Shown: in pieces, positions 45,895-58,309 of the stretch
How the letters are laid out: each line of letters starts with the position of its first letter
Numbering within the stretch: position 1 is the stretch's first letter
Source of the DNA: Datisca glomerata
Taxonomy: Eukaryota > Streptophyta > Magnoliopsida > Cucurbitales > Datiscaceae
Length of the DNA: 64,000 nt
NCBI GenBank assembly: GCA_003255025.1
Contig: QANY01002976.1
Coordinates: 4,955,541-5,019,540, forward strand
Direction: 5' to 3'
Made by a program: the position numbers and the translations under genes
Notes under the pieces: generated by a model
What the model saw: only the letters and a program-made list of their open reading frames with translations
Told to the model about the DNA's origin: nothing
Databases searched by the model: none

Positions 45895-47188
45895 CTATGG
45901 GCACGTGCTATGAGATCCCACTCCACTATCAATAACCACGTGTTCAGTATTATCCAACGCCACATCACCAATTATATTACGATAAACCATCCCTTCCTCA
46001 ATCAACTCCCTCGCATCTGAATCTACCCTCATCTCCTCCAAGATATTCTCCCTTGGCGTTAAGGATTCCAGATTTTTCTCATCCATAACGGCAGGTTCCT
46101 GTAATTTCGGAGCTGCCTTAACTGACTCCTCCTATGACACTTCCTCGTTCCGGTCGTCGGAATCCTTGTTTTGGCCGTGAAGTGGATCTGAAATAATCAT
46201 ATACATCAGATCTTTATGAGATCCTCTCAAGTTCACTAAGTTAATTGAAACTCCTCCGGGCATCCCCACCATCTCTGAACTTGGACGAAAATCTATTCTG
46301 CCGCATAGGGTAATAATTCCAGGCTCGATCTGTACCTCGCCGTCCATCCCTCCCATGAAAACCACCTTCTTTACCTCTGAAATTATTTAAATTCCCCACT
46401 GTTAACATTTGGTTTAGATCTAAAAGCATTTGATCTCCACTCATGTGAAGGGACAACCTTAATATTCCCATCATAAACACCTTCATTTATGCCTTCACTC
46501 ATACACCGTTCATTATCCTTACAAATGATATCTACGTGAAGAACCCTCCCACAAAAATGACAAAATCGTGGACTCTTTCGTATTTAAAACCACACCAATG
46601 CTTCCTTCCATCAAAATTAATAAAGGTTCCCCTCATAAGAGGCTTAGAAATATCGATCACCACCTTAACCCGGATGAATCTTTTAAATTCAAACCCATCT
46701 TTTAAAAACCCTTCATCAGTTTCCTTCACATCTCCTATTTTCTTCCCCAACAATCCACCCACCTTACTATTTCTGCATTCTACAGTCAAATTATGTAATT
46801 GGATAAAAAACTATCAAAGTAGAAATTCGAGGGATCAACACCAATGTTCAGCATCCATTTCTTAACAACAAATAATTGCTCCTCAAAGAGCCATTATTAC
46901 AAACGATACAACACCAATAGTTTTGAAGAAGATTTGCAACAATCTTTATCAATTTCAACAAATCTAACTTCATCCCCCAAACTCCAAGCATTCGTTAAAG
47001 CCCTACTGAGTCCATGAAAATTTTATTTCCTGGATGAAAATAATCTCCCGAAGACACTCAAGTTCACATTCTTCAAAGTCAATAAAAGTAGCCTCCCTTG
47101 GAATGATGACTTCATCTGCTTCTACGTCGGTCAATTTTCATCTGTCAATCCGATCCACCAGATCCTCCCAAACACTTGCCGACTCCAT
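45895..47188 (-). pseudogene. ORF1 (gag-like, DUF4283/zinc knuckle) of the LINE
   Basis: On - a start at 47188 gives MESASVWEDLVDRID. Further in, SKVGGLLGKKIGDVKETDEG and FIRVKVVIDISKPLMRGTFI match the part of plant L1 ORF1 before its knuckle. In the next frame FCHFCGRVLH...C (46522-46566) forms CX2CX4HX4C. Thus a frameshift sits just before the zinc knuckle. The remainder is Gly/Asp/Arg-rich, as usual for the C-terminal part. ORF1p binds element RNA. Confidence 0.83.
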
Positions 47189-47249
47189 AAAAAAGACAAT
47201 CAATGGAGAAAATAAAAAGAAGAAAGAAGAACGTCAAAGGGACAGAAGC

Positions 47250-47872
47250 TAAGACGAAGCCCTAGTTTAGTTAGGAGAAAATTATTGTCCTTGAGAAGAA
47301 AGACAGCCCATTCTATAAAGATACACGGTTGATCAAGTTGAAGGTGAGTGAAAAATGGGAGATATCACTTTTACAACATTTATTTTCTTTTTCTTTTTAG
47401 TTTTCTTTTTTACTTCTCACTTTTCTCATATAAACAAAAAATATACCTCATAATTCACAAATTTAAAGAAGGGCAAATATGTTCGAAAAATAGTTATTAA
47501 AGGTCACGTGCAAGGCATGTGACCAATTTAACATAGAGAAAACATATTTTTAAATGAAGGGATGTTTTTGATGGATCATGAAAGTTGAAAAGTCTCTAAG
47601 GAAGAGGTCAAAGTTGAAGGGGTATAATTAAAAATGGTCAAAGTTGAGGGGGTGTCTATGAAATTTAAAAAGTTATACTTGTTTTCGTACATGTTGTTCA
47701 CAAAAAGTAAGTTGTGCAGACCAATCAAATTCAATTATTAAAGTGTACTAATACAGGAAGATTTACATGACCAATTGTATGTTTTTAGGAAGTTACGGAA
47801 GTCAGCTTCTGAAAGAATTTTATGGATCATGATTATGACATTATGGAAATGAAAAGATATTTACATAAGAAC
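47250..47872. other. Spacer between LINE and duplication copy 2
   Basis: AT-rich, no frames. GTCACGTGCAAGGCATGTGACC at 47502-47523 is a short near-palindrome. Confidence 0.45.
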
Positions 47873-47940
47873 TTATGCATCATGGATAAAAATGTTAACC
47901 TCATAAGGGGTCAAAGAGAGTCCATGCACTAAGAATAGAC

Positions 47941-47954
47941 GTGCATCAAGATTT
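47941..47954. repeat. 14-bp direct repeat, left side of insert
   Basis: GTGCATCAAGATTT, repeated exactly at 48936-48949. Consistent with a target-site duplication. Confidence 0.8.
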
Positions 47955-48935
47955 TTTTTTCAAAGTTACATTACGGGTTCTTAAGAATGGTCGCCACCTC
48001 TCCCAGGATGAGAATGATTATATCTGCCCGATGGGTCTATATCCATCCCTGAATGTAGTCAGGTACTGTTCACTTCTGCGACTGGGTCTTGCTCTCGATC
48101 AACTAAGTAAATTGTTGCTCTTCCAACTTGCTTACGTGATAGCCCGAGAGTCTCAGAATTACACACGACAATCAAATTCCCCTACTATAGATAAGGCGCT
48201 ACTTTCCTCCTCGCGATAAATTCTAGCCCGGTCAACCGTCCAGCTAATACCCAAGTAAATGAGTGCACGGTTATGTACCTGGTTTTTTTGTAACTGAAGG
48301 ATATGAAAGGCAACTAAGAAAGAAGAAGATAAAGAGCTAGGAAGATCAAGCCCTTCAAGGAGCTGGAAATCATCCTTGCTTTTGTGAAGAAGTTGTAGTT
48401 AAGCTCAGGCATTTTCAAAGTTCAAAGTCCTTACAGCGTACTCAATCTTTAATCGGCATCTCGTACTACCTATAGCATCATTAGTCTAGCTAGCATTCTT
48501 TAGCCCGCGTCCTTTCATTGTGGCATGAGTAGCGGCTTCAGCGGTCTACCTCCGAGTAAGCAAAGCATCAGTCGTGGCATCGATACATGCATAGTCTTTT
48601 TTTATTACAATAAAGAAAGGTGAACTAGTAGATAAGGTTGAGTCAGTTGTTGATCCAAGAAGTGGTGGTAGCATACCTTCCATATCAAGAGCTAGAGAGA
48701 TTTTCGACCCATTTTCTGTCGTGAGGTTGAGTTCCTTATCCTCACTCTGTGGCATGGCACCTTTCGCTCATCCATTCCGCATGCCCGTCCAGGCACGGCG
48801 CCCTTTTTCATTATCATCTATTGCCATTTCTTTCCTCCCGGCTATTCACGCATGAAGTTCATCGTATGTATGCTCGACTTCCCTCCCCATTTGTGGAATT
48901 CCTATTGCATCTTAAGAGGAATGTGGAATATGGAT
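47955..48935 (-). mobile_element. 981-bp insert with A-tail on -, flanked by direct repeats
   Basis: G+C-richer than its surroundings. On - it ends in nine A residues (47952-47960 on + are T) next to one copy of the 14-bp repeat. This is the hallmark of a retroposed transcript made by LINE machinery. The sister duplicon at 40260-40330 has no insert at this place. On - a 69-codon frame (48546-48755) starts MPQSEDKELNLTTENGSK; I do not recognise it. Texture resembles plant mitochondrial DNA, so it may be a retroposed or end-joined organelle sequence. Confidence 0.6.
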
Positions 48936-48949
48936 GTGCATCAAGATTT
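48936..48949. repeat. 14-bp direct repeat, right side of insert
   Basis: Exact copy of 47941-47954. Confidence 0.8.
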
Positions 48950-48969
48950 AGCAACGATCATTTATTTAG

Positions 48970-49310
48970 AGTTGGCAACTACTACATATTTACCTCAGAT
49001 TATGAAGACATCTACATCAGAACGGGGAGATATTTATCCCAAACAATGAGATTTTTACCTCATAACTGGAAGATATTTACATCAGAAAAGAACATATTTA
49101 CATCAGAATAGAAAAGATATTTACCTCACAATGGGAAGCTATTTACCTTAGAACATGAAGCTATTTAGCCCTAGAACAGAGACTAATTACGTCAGAACAA
49201 AATTATATTTACTCAGGATGGACATAACTAGAGTAACAGAATGGAGACATATTTACCCTGAACAGAAATATCTTACCTAGAATGGAAATGTATTTACTCG
49301 GATATTCACC
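48970..49310. repeat. ATATTTACMTCAGAA minisatellite in duplication copy 2
   Basis: Partner of 40340-40725, slightly shorter. The copies differ in unit number. Confidence 0.8.
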
Positions 49311-50489
49311 CACTACGGATGTCTTTCGGAGGCCAATGAATGGTGATTAGCGGAAACATGATGAAAATAGTTAAAGAAAATCAAGGATTCAGTTGAAGAC
49401 CAAGTCAAAGAACTCCTCCAACTAGCGATTTTTCTATCAACAATCACTCTCCCTTTTAGGCTCCATAATAGGGAATAACAGTTATATTGTAACCAATTAT
49501 TGTTTATACATAGCCTATGAGTAAAGGTCAATCATTGTAATCAAGTAATTCACGAAAAGAAAAAATAAGTACAACAAGTAGAAACATGCTAACTAGCATT
49601 TGTCTTGTAAATATTTTCTCCATAATGAAAATATTATCAAAAGCTTCCCATTATTTTTTCCCATAAAGGGTTTTTCACGTAAATTATGACCTCTATTATT
49701 CTCTTCTATTATTTTCTTATTATTCTTTTAAGAAATTCATGGCTAATTCTATAGTCGTGGATTTTCTCTTTACAATCGTGATATATAATTTTAGAATTAA
49801 TTTTAATAATAATGTATTCATATTTAATAAAGGATATAATTTAGATAAAAAATTAATGAATAAACAATCTACTACAAATATTGTCCTATAAGTTAATAAA
49901 ATTTAGAGTATGAGTTTTAAATGAATTTAAATTAATTGACTACCTAGCTTGTGGCAAACCTAAAATGACATAAAATGTAACTTTGCTTTGGGATTTGATT
50001 CAATTTGGCAAGGTAAATATAGATTCACACATTTTGATGAGGAAACTTAACATTGAGTGTGTTTACTAAATCCTAATAAGTTGTAAAGGGAAGATAAAAT
50101 AAATTAAGCATCATATTAAGCTCTATGGCATGCTAGACCCACCACTCCATTGCTACTTACTTTAGGAGTTCTTTGTTTATTTCAATCACGTGCAAGATCA
50201 TCTGGTACGCGTACACTGTGAATACCCACCACTTCGACACCAATTTCGTTATGTGTTATTTATTTGTTTTTTGTGCAAAAGATGATCACCTTGAGATCAC
50301 CACATGAGCATACCCTATCGTATATCAACCGAGTCTAAATCGTAATTTCCATTACTTATCCATGATTCTTAAAAGGATATTTTTCTTTAAAATACCTCAA
50401 AAAAGGTTCCTTCAAAATATTATTATTTTGGGTGTTTCTTGTAATACAATGAGACAACAATACACGTCATTCTCCTTAAGAAATCTGTT

Positions 50490-51015
50490 AAAGATCATCA
50501 CTGCTCGGGACATAACTCCTCGACCTCTCTAGGTGACCTTCAGCTCCTCGACCTCCAGGACAACTTTGCTATAAGCTCTGGCGAGAGAGTCAAATTTCTT
50601 GGCCCCATCTTGAAGCTTGGCCTCAACCTCAGAAGAAACTCAGGTGGCCTCGAGCACTTGGTCCTCGTAATGCCCGAGATGAGCCAACATTGCCTAGTCA
50701 TAAAAAATGATTTGTGAAAAAGATGCCACATGACCATGAAACAACAACAAGGAGATAAGTAAGAAAAGAAGATAAAAGAGTGGTGAGAGAAGAAGTGCTT
50801 ACGTCTAATGTGTGCTCCATAAAGCCATCAAGCAGACTCGTCCTTGGCGTCTTGAGAAGGTGGCAACCTTTCTTAGGGTCTCTGTGCTTGGACCAGCACT
50901 CCACAAGCCTTTTCACCTTGTTCTGGGCCCGGGCTTGAGAATCGAGTTGCTCAGCCTTCGCAGGTTTAACCGGAGTCATCAAGGCCTTCTGTTTTTGGCC
51001 AACATGAGATCCCAA
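50490..51015 (-). pseudogene. Two-exon coiled-coil protein remnant, transposon-associated type
   Basis: On -, exon A (51015 to 50803) reads KALMTPVKPAKAEQLDSQAR, RLVECWSKHRDPKKGCHLL and SLLDGFMEHTLD. A donor GTAAGC follows at 50802. A 109-bp pyrimidine-rich intron ends TGACTAG (50694). Exon B continues in frame with AMLAHLGHYEDQVLEAT and, after a TGA, VSSEVEAKLQDGAKKFDSLA and YSKVVLEVEELKVT, a heptad-like coiled coil. The pattern recalls gag-like or plant mobile domain proteins carried by plant transposons, but I do not recognise the family. Copy 1 of the duplication preserves the same exon B and splice sites (42250 to about 41930). Confidence 0.6.
50694..50802 (-). other. Putative 109-bp intron
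   Basis: On - GTAAGC...TGACTAG with a T/C-rich interior. Joining the flanks keeps one reading frame. The same borders are present in copy 1. Confidence 0.6.
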
Positions 51016-51121
51016 TTAGTTAGAGCCTGTTTGAGTAGAACCGCATGATCGAGACGCATGTTTGTTGATCTCCAAGTTGATTACCTCATCCCAAGCCTGA
51101 GGTGGAGGTTGAGGTGTTCGG

Positions 51122-51545
51122 GATGCAGTCCCAGCAGACCCCAGAATGCCTATTGTTGTTTTTTATGATGGAAGGTGGGATGATGCGAGAAATTACATGG
51201 ACTACAATATTAATTCATTGTTGGTTGTTAATGATGCATCACACGATGTTTTACTAGGTTTAGTATCTCGTGCATTAGGTGCAGATTCTAATGATTTGTG
51301 TTTGATGGTGAATATTGAGTCTGAAGGATCAACTTCTAATTTTGTAGAGATTAACGTAGATTCTGACATTGAGTAGTATCTTACTTTAATGAATGATGAG
51401 AAATTGAGAAATTATCCGTTAATTGTTACATCCTGCATTGATAATAGGACATATGATGTTGTTGTTAGTGGTGAGAATAAGGAGGAAACAAGAATAATAA
51501 AATTTATGGAAATTTTATGTCCCATCACTTATAGTTCTAAATGAT
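51122..51545 (+). pseudogene. MULE transposase N-terminal remnant
   Basis: The frame 51146-51376 reads VVFYDGRWDDARNYMDYNIN and LLGLVSRALGADSNDLCLMV, then FVEINVDSDIE, stop, YLTLMND and NYPLIVT. This fits the N-terminal region that precedes the transposase in plant Mutator-like elements ('v.YgG.W......Y.gg', a 'L...i...lg.d....i.~~' block and 'D.Dv..fl'). The catalytic transposase domain is absent. It directly follows the coiled-coil remnant on the opposite strand. Confidence 0.65.
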
Positions 51546-52839
51546 ACAGACACTATTTTAGTTTAAAAATTGACAAATAAGTCTATTCTATTAAAAATAT
51601 ATTAGTTTAGGTGCGAAAATATAATATTATCTCTATAAACAATCTGGTTCAACCATTTTTTAACCTAAAACATAAGTTGACTCACGTTTTTTAGAGTTTA
51701 GGTGAATTCTAGTTTGAATATTAAAAGAAATTGGTTTTAACATTTTCAAAATTGATAATAAAATGAGGGGTAATTTTGGTATTACAAGTTAGTTAAACAG
51801 TGTTAGTTTTAAATGTAATGTTTCTGCATTTTTTATGAATAAAACCTAACATGAAAGAATGTTCGTGTCATTTTTCAAACTACATGAGTGTCAATGTCTT
51901 TTAAACGAACTACAAAGGGTGTCAAAAGAATTTTCTCTAAATTTATTGATGTGTTTACTTAACTATCAAGAATCAGGATAAGAAAGAACATTAATGTCAT
52001 TGATGTATTTACTAACAGTCAAGAATCAGAATAATACTCTTCATTTGTCTGACATTATATGTAATATCAATTCATATAATAGAAGAATTCAAAGACAGTC
52101 AATGAACATGTAATCTGAAAAATACAACAACGAAAGAATAATACTTAAACTATATATTAAGATAATATGGAATTCAAAAAACATACCGAATGAAGCTATC
52201 GGAAAATCTCTGGAAAATGAATAGCGCTAAGGTCTGTGTTTCAAGCAGTTTCTTTAAAACAGATTCACCTCCGACGACAGATGCGCGGTTAGGCATACAT
52301 CTCCTAGGTTACAACGGCGAAATGAGTGGCTTAACATGGAAAATACTTCACAAACTCATTAGAACCTTAATTCTACCACACTAAACTGAATTTTGTTCAC
52401 GATATATAGATCAATACAAATGTTCAAGTTTACACGGTCAAAAAGTAATGTATTATAAGTAAAAATCATTCCCACGGAAATTTGATACTACTTTGTTAAA
52501 TACTAAAATTGTCGCGAGTTAATCTTATCCAAACAATCAACAATAGTAGATTTAACAAAAAATTAATGTAAGAACAACCAAAGAACGAAATTATCAAATG
52601 GATTAAGCTCTAGGATTACAATTTCACCCAACCATTTCACTTGAACACTCATCTTCTCTTCAATTAATTAGCCGAATTAAATTATCACCGACTAGTCATG
52701 TAGAAATATCTCTCCGAAACAATTCATTATATTCCTATGATGATTAAATTAGTATGGATTCATTAAGTACAAGGCTCTTCTTAATGGCTACACATGTAAT
52801 GCAAGTATATTCCTATCTGATACATACATATGCTACTTA
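51546..52839. other. AT-rich DNA, one possible exon on -
   Basis: No clear gene. At about 52185-52330 on - a G+C-richer stretch between AT-rich flanks could be an old exon, with GTATGT-like sequence at its end, but no family was recognised. Confidence 0.35.
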
Positions 52840-52841
52840 CA

Positions 52842-53035
52842 ACACTTTTATTTCATGACAATAAAACCAACAACAAAACAATCTCTGAAAATTAATAGGT
52901 GAGTTTCGACTATGATTTACCAACCGTCTCTGAAAAACTAAAGTTGAAAGTCGCAAAGATTTACATATACGAGCTTGAGTTGAATCGTCTGACATTCGTG
53001 TCTGTAAGTCACGCTCAAAGAAAAAAGTGACTCTT
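52842..53035. repeat. Dispersed repeat, copy 1
   Basis: Aligns with 54213-54405 in the same orientation, for example ACAATAAAACCAACAAC and TCTCTGAAAATTAATAGG. The + frame EKLKLKVAKIYIYELELNRL is similar to EKIKLKVAKFYVYKLELNRL in copy 2. Confidence 0.85.
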
Positions 53036-53249
53036 TTTCATAAAGTTATCAAGTTTCTAGAGGTAGAATTTGTTACACTAAAACCGAGAAGAACAAATCT
53101 TCGAAGAATAGAAGGAAGATCGTTTAGTTTCAAAAAAAGAGGAAGGAAGATCATTTTTTGTTATGTTAAGATGAAGGGATGTAAAATCAATTTATAAGTA
53201 CAAGTGGGGTTTGTTTACAAAACAGAAATTCAATGTCGGGGTCATTTCT

Positions 53250-54212
53250 CAAAACGTTAATTTATTACAGTGTTGTTATACATAATTTAATCAAACTAGT
53301 CGTGTGCTACATGCGTTGTACGTGATGTAATAGTTTAATACGTATACTATTTTTATGTTCAATAGTTTAATACTATTTATATTAGATGAAAAGATTAAAC
53401 TGGTGATAAAATATCAAAATTCGATTGATTGGTTTGTTCATCTTAAAATACGTGTATATGAGAGAAATAACAAAATAATTTCTTTCGTAAAAAGTATGAA
53501 AAATTTGAGAGATAAAAAAATTAAAGTTAACAAATTAATAAACACAATAGCTTGAAAAAATGTCTTAATTAAGTATTAACTAACCAAAATTAATAATTAA
53601 TATATTAAAAAGAATAACTACAATATTTTTATTTAACTTTTTAAGTGAACCATTTAAATATATGTATAAGTATGTGTGTTAATCAATCACATTTGAACGT
53701 ATCAAATAATAAGTGGTGTCATTAAAATAGTAAATAACTTAGATAATCATCCCTAAAATGTTTGTATTCTCATCTGACTTTTAATATATTATTATTCACG
53801 ATATGTCTTATAGATATGTGCAATTCTTAACCTATAATATATTATCTATATTTATTGAATTTGTTTAGTAATTTTAATCTACTCATTTTCACAACTTACT
53901 ATTAATGATATATCAATCTTTTTTATAGTTAATCTAATTATTCAAACCAAAATCTTAATTATTCAATTGGGTTTTTCAAAATTAATTTTTTTAGTCTAAA
54001 TGTTTAATAAAATTAATGTAAGTTTAATTTCAAATAACTTATTGAGAGTAATTAATTAATAATATCATGGATGTTTATGAGAAATAACTATTTAAAATTT
54101 ATTATTGAGTTAATATTTTAATAGCCATTTAAGAAAATTTAAGATTTATGGTTAGATAAAATGGTCTAAAAATAATTCTCATTATCTTCTCACTTTTAAT
54201 ATATTATTGTTG
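53250..54212. other. Very AT-rich spacer
   Basis: Nothing recognisable except a CGTGTGCTACATGCGTTGTA block at 53301 that resembles words at 14927 and 56437. Confidence 0.5.
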
Positions 54213-54405
54213 GTTACAACACTTTTATATCAGGACAATAAAACCAACAACCAAACAGTCTCTGAAAATTAATAGGCGAGTTTCAATTATGATTGATCAA
54301 CCGTGCCCCGAAAAAATAAAGTTGAAAGTAGCAAAATTCTATGTATACAAGCTTGAGTTGAATCGTCTTGCTTTCATGTTTACAAATCACGCTCGCACAC
54401 AAGTT
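54213..54405. repeat. Dispersed repeat, copy 2
   Basis: Partner of 52842-53035. Here the + frame is open for 121 codons (54289-54654), extending beyond the repeat without a recognisable domain. Confidence 0.85.
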
Positions 54406-54659
54406 CAAGTCGGAAGCCTCTGTTCAAGGTGGTGGACTCTTGGATTTGCACCCCCATATAAGCTCTACATGACATTTTTCGTTGGCAAGGGCAATCATAT
54501 ACATACAAGATTGAGTGTTAATCTTTTTTCAATGTGGGACAATTGTAATCCTATTACACTCCGCAAATTTATCCAACTCTACAGCGTGCAACTTGAACAT
54601 CAATTTTTCATTTACTCAATTTATCATATTGATCATATTAGTATAACATTTTAAAGTTC

Positions 54660-57100
54660 TCAGAATACATATGTTATGACTCATTAAAATAAGATGTGTG
54701 TCTCATTTGAAATCTAGTTCTAAAATGGTTCCTCAAAAAATTTGAATAAACCATTTAATTCACATTTTTTCAAATCTAATTACCAAAATACCCATATTAT
54801 AATATAACTAAAATCCTCACTTTCTATTAATTTCTGACATATTATTAAGATTTATTTGTAACTTAATATTCACACTTTCTATGAATTTCTAACATATTAT
54901 ATGATTATGTTTTCAATTAAATTAGCAATAATTATACAAATCACTGAATTTAGTACTTAATAAATTAGTAATAAATAAACTACATTATTAACTTACTAAA
55001 TAAAGTAAATAGTTTAATTTATTATATGAAGTAAATATGTACTTTACTATTAAAATAAATTATGTAATTCAAATAAACTATTTATTTTACTAACGAAAAT
55101 AAATTATTTAATTTACTAATCAAAATATTTTATTTAGTAATTAATATGAAATAAAATAACTGTTTAAAAACATATAGGTAATAATGAAAATAAATAAATT
55201 TGTACATACTAATTAAATTAAATTTGTTCACATATTTTTTTATTTACTGATTAAAATGAATTAGTCGTAGTTAGGAAATAAAACATTTATTAAAATACGT
55301 TATTTTCTTTTACAAAAAAAATAATTTATTTATTTCACTAACTAAAACTAGATGGTATGTGAAATTTTGTCTACAAATTGGAGGATATTTTTGGAATATG
55401 CAACAGATTGCATCCTTTCTTTGGAAAAGGGAATTAAGTTCCCATGGGAGAGGGGAACTTAATTCTCTTCAATTTAAAAAGAAAATGTGTGCATCTCACA
55501 TTTTTTTCATTTTTTCTTAAGTAAACATGAAGTGAAAAGGAAATGGATAAGAGAATTTGCTTTCCTCCATTTCATTTTCTGCCTAAGTAAACATACATTA
55601 GGAGGTAAATTATGTTTACCAGTAAAACAAACATAATAATTAGATTACTGAAACAAACATGGTAATCAAATTACTAAACGCTTACTTGAGGTTTTTCTAA
55701 TATTTCTCAAATTACCCGAACCAAACCGGACCTTTAATTTAAAGAATGTGATAAATAAATCTTAGTCAAGCTTCAAATAGGCACTCTTTACTAATTAAGA
55801 TCTAATAGCTATAGCTATTGAAGTGCAGTGTAGACTTTATTTAATACAAAATAAGTAATGTAGAATGTGAAATCGAATGAAAAAGTTACAATAATAGAAA
55901 ATTAGGACCATTTCTTTAATTTTTTTGGTAAAGACTGTCTGTTGCTACGCATTAAATATAAGAACAATAATAGAAAATTACCATGAAAAAATATTAACTA
56001 ATGCTACTGCAAATCTAGAATCTTAGACTGTTATTTATAACCGTTCCCATTTGTTAGTTTAATTACAACTTCAAAGCAACCTAGCTACCCAAATGTTAAA
56101 AATAACAAATAGCTAAGCCAAGTTGAATCGAAAAGACAAAATTCAAGTGACTAAACAAATATTAAGAGACAAGAATTGACCAAATCCTTATGATAAACTA
56201 ACATGTAGAAGAAAAAACAGTAAAGACAAAAAATTTGAGGAAACCATAAGCTACACAGCCAATTGAAAATTTAAGAATTTGATTTTTTGGGGTTGTAGAT
56301 AGCTGTTATGTGGTCCATAATAAGATGGATTAATGAAAAAAAATCGATACTACTGGATGACAATATGCATAAATTATTCCTTCAAATTACATGATATCAC
56401 TAGATTAGTACCATTTTTTTAAACTAGTAGAAAGCACGTGTTTCGCACGTGTTGAAGAATTTTAAAATTATACAAAAAGTTTTAAAATTATTATTAACGT
56501 TGAAATAAATACATTAACTTTCAAAATATTGTAAACATAAAACAAAAGAAAATAATAATGGTAACTTTCTCATACTCACATTGAAAACTATTACATTTTA
56601 TTATAAAACTAAACAACAAAAACAATTTTACTAATATATAATAACTCATTGTTTTTAACTGAAATAATATTCATGATATAAGATCTCTAAAATCGTATAC
56701 ATGATTATTCTTTTTCCTGATAACATAATGTAAAATACTAAATTTTATAAAGTATTAGTAAAAGAATAATTACTGAATAGAATTTTAAATGAACTAAATA
56801 CAAAAAAACTTAATCTTATACTATTTAGTGAGTTTTAAAGGGTAAAATGGAAAATAAAAAAAAATTCTTCGTTAAACCTCTTTTTAATATAATAAAGATT
56901 TTAACAACTCATTTATTGTCTCTACTTAAATTATAAATAAAATGTTATATTTTAAGACATCATTGCAGATTATAGAGAGTAATAGTGAATATTCAATACC
57001 AGAAGATTAACGAATATTTTCTCTAGTTATTGGGTTGCCTAAGTACGGCATTAATTATCATTGCAAGTTTTTAATGTGTTGACTAATTATCCAAATAAGA
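54660..57100. other. Very AT-rich intergenic DNA, no gene
   Basis: One imperfect inverted repeat GAATTAAGTTCCC / GGGGAACTTAATTC at 55431-55464, which could be the centre of a MITE. A block with AAGCACGTGTTTCGCACGTG at 56434-56453. Confidence 0.55.
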
Positions 57101-58305
57101 AAGAAAGTCTATTTTGACTAGTTTATATATTGAACATTTATGGAATTTGCCACCTTGATAATTTTAAAAAATTGCCCTATTAGTAGTACTACAGAAGACA
57201 TAGAGGACTTTAAAACAAAATTAAGCTCAATTTGTTTTATTAAAATATCCGTCATCCTCAAAGACATGAGGGTTCGGTCTTTAGCGCCACCAAGAACAAG
57301 CTCGGGCGGACTACGTCCAAGAGGATCAGCTCTTTATGTAGTTATGTGCATGTAAAAGCCATTGAGAGATCGAGTAGACACAACTAGGAAGAAGTCAATC
57401 CATCCACTCAGGACTCCAGTACTCTAAACCTAACCCCACAACTCTCATGTCTCTCTTCCCCCCAAAAAATACCTAATGTGATAGATGATAGAGTTCCTCA
57501 TATGAATTTGATTTGAGAATATGATATTTTAAGCTAGTATATGTCACAAGGCATCCATGGCATTTAACACACCCTTATCTAATGGTGGACGAGAGGAGGT
57601 CAACAGTCATACAAATCAACTATCCCTGAAAATCCAATCAAGATTAATCCGTTCAGTTTGTCATACGAACTTTTTAAATGTGCTTGTTCTAGTAAGAATG
57701 AAGAGAGGTCTTGGTAAAGTACTAGGACTGCCTGACACCATGATGTAACTCCACCTCATACCATACAGTTGTTGAGCCAATCAGAAGAGGTTGAGGTTAT
57801 ATATCACACCCTAGAGGAACCTAATTGGTGAGATGACCTCATTCCATACAAGGAAAATTTCATCATTAGTTCGTTGTCCCTTCTAAACTAAAAATAGAGG
57901 AGTAAATGACATTCAAGAGATACACAACTACCGCCAATTCTTACTGTCACTTATGTTCTTTGCCTTCTTACCCAAGATGACATAAGCTTCATAGAGGCAA
58001 AATGAGACCAACCAGCTCCTACCTGAGATTTCACTATCAACAATAGTTCATCAACTTGCACCTATCGTAACACTCGTAAACTATTTTTGTTATAAATGTA
58101 ACATGCAAATGGTTCACTGTAAATGCCACACGACTTTCATGCAATATAACATTGTAATTTGAGGCGGTGTATGTTATGTGTACAAATAAAATTTCACACA
58201 TGTTGGCAGAGAGTTTTAGGGATTTTTGTGGGAGTAACGTGTTTTTTCTAAAATATTATTAAAATGATATAGTTTTGAAAGTTATTAGAAAAATGATACA
58301 CATTT
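57101..58305. other. Unassigned intergenic DNA
   Basis: Slightly higher G+C at 57260-57860, with short frames only (to 71 codons). No domain or repeat recognised. Confidence 0.45.
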
Positions 58306-58309
58306 TGTC

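Larger units (their letters stand above)
43060..47190 (-). mobile_element. L1-type LINE with RNase H, inactivated
   Basis: On -, ORF1 (gag-like with zinc knuckle), endonuclease, start of reverse transcriptase, zf-RVT domain and RNase H follow in the order of plant L1 elements. The catalytic middle of reverse transcriptase is missing, replaced by an inverted duplication at 44281-44466. It lies between the two copies of the segmental duplication. No clean poly(A) tail or target duplication was identified. Confidence 0.87.
47873..50834. repeat. Segmental duplication, copy 2
   Basis: Direct-orientation partner of 40200-42252, about 7.7-8.6 kb away. It is longer because of the insert at 47955-48935. 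On its right it continues into the coiled-coil gene, of which copy 1 keeps only the part up to CATCAAGCAG. Confidence 0.9.

Noticed and set aside
46536..46865. 109-codon frame on +
   Set aside because: Antisense of LINE ORF1, whose knuckle and DUF4283-like motifs read on -.
54289..54654. 121-codon frame on +
   Set aside because: Not called a gene: no recognisable domain, the first third is a dispersed repeat whose other copy is frameshifted, and the rest has no supporting homolog here.
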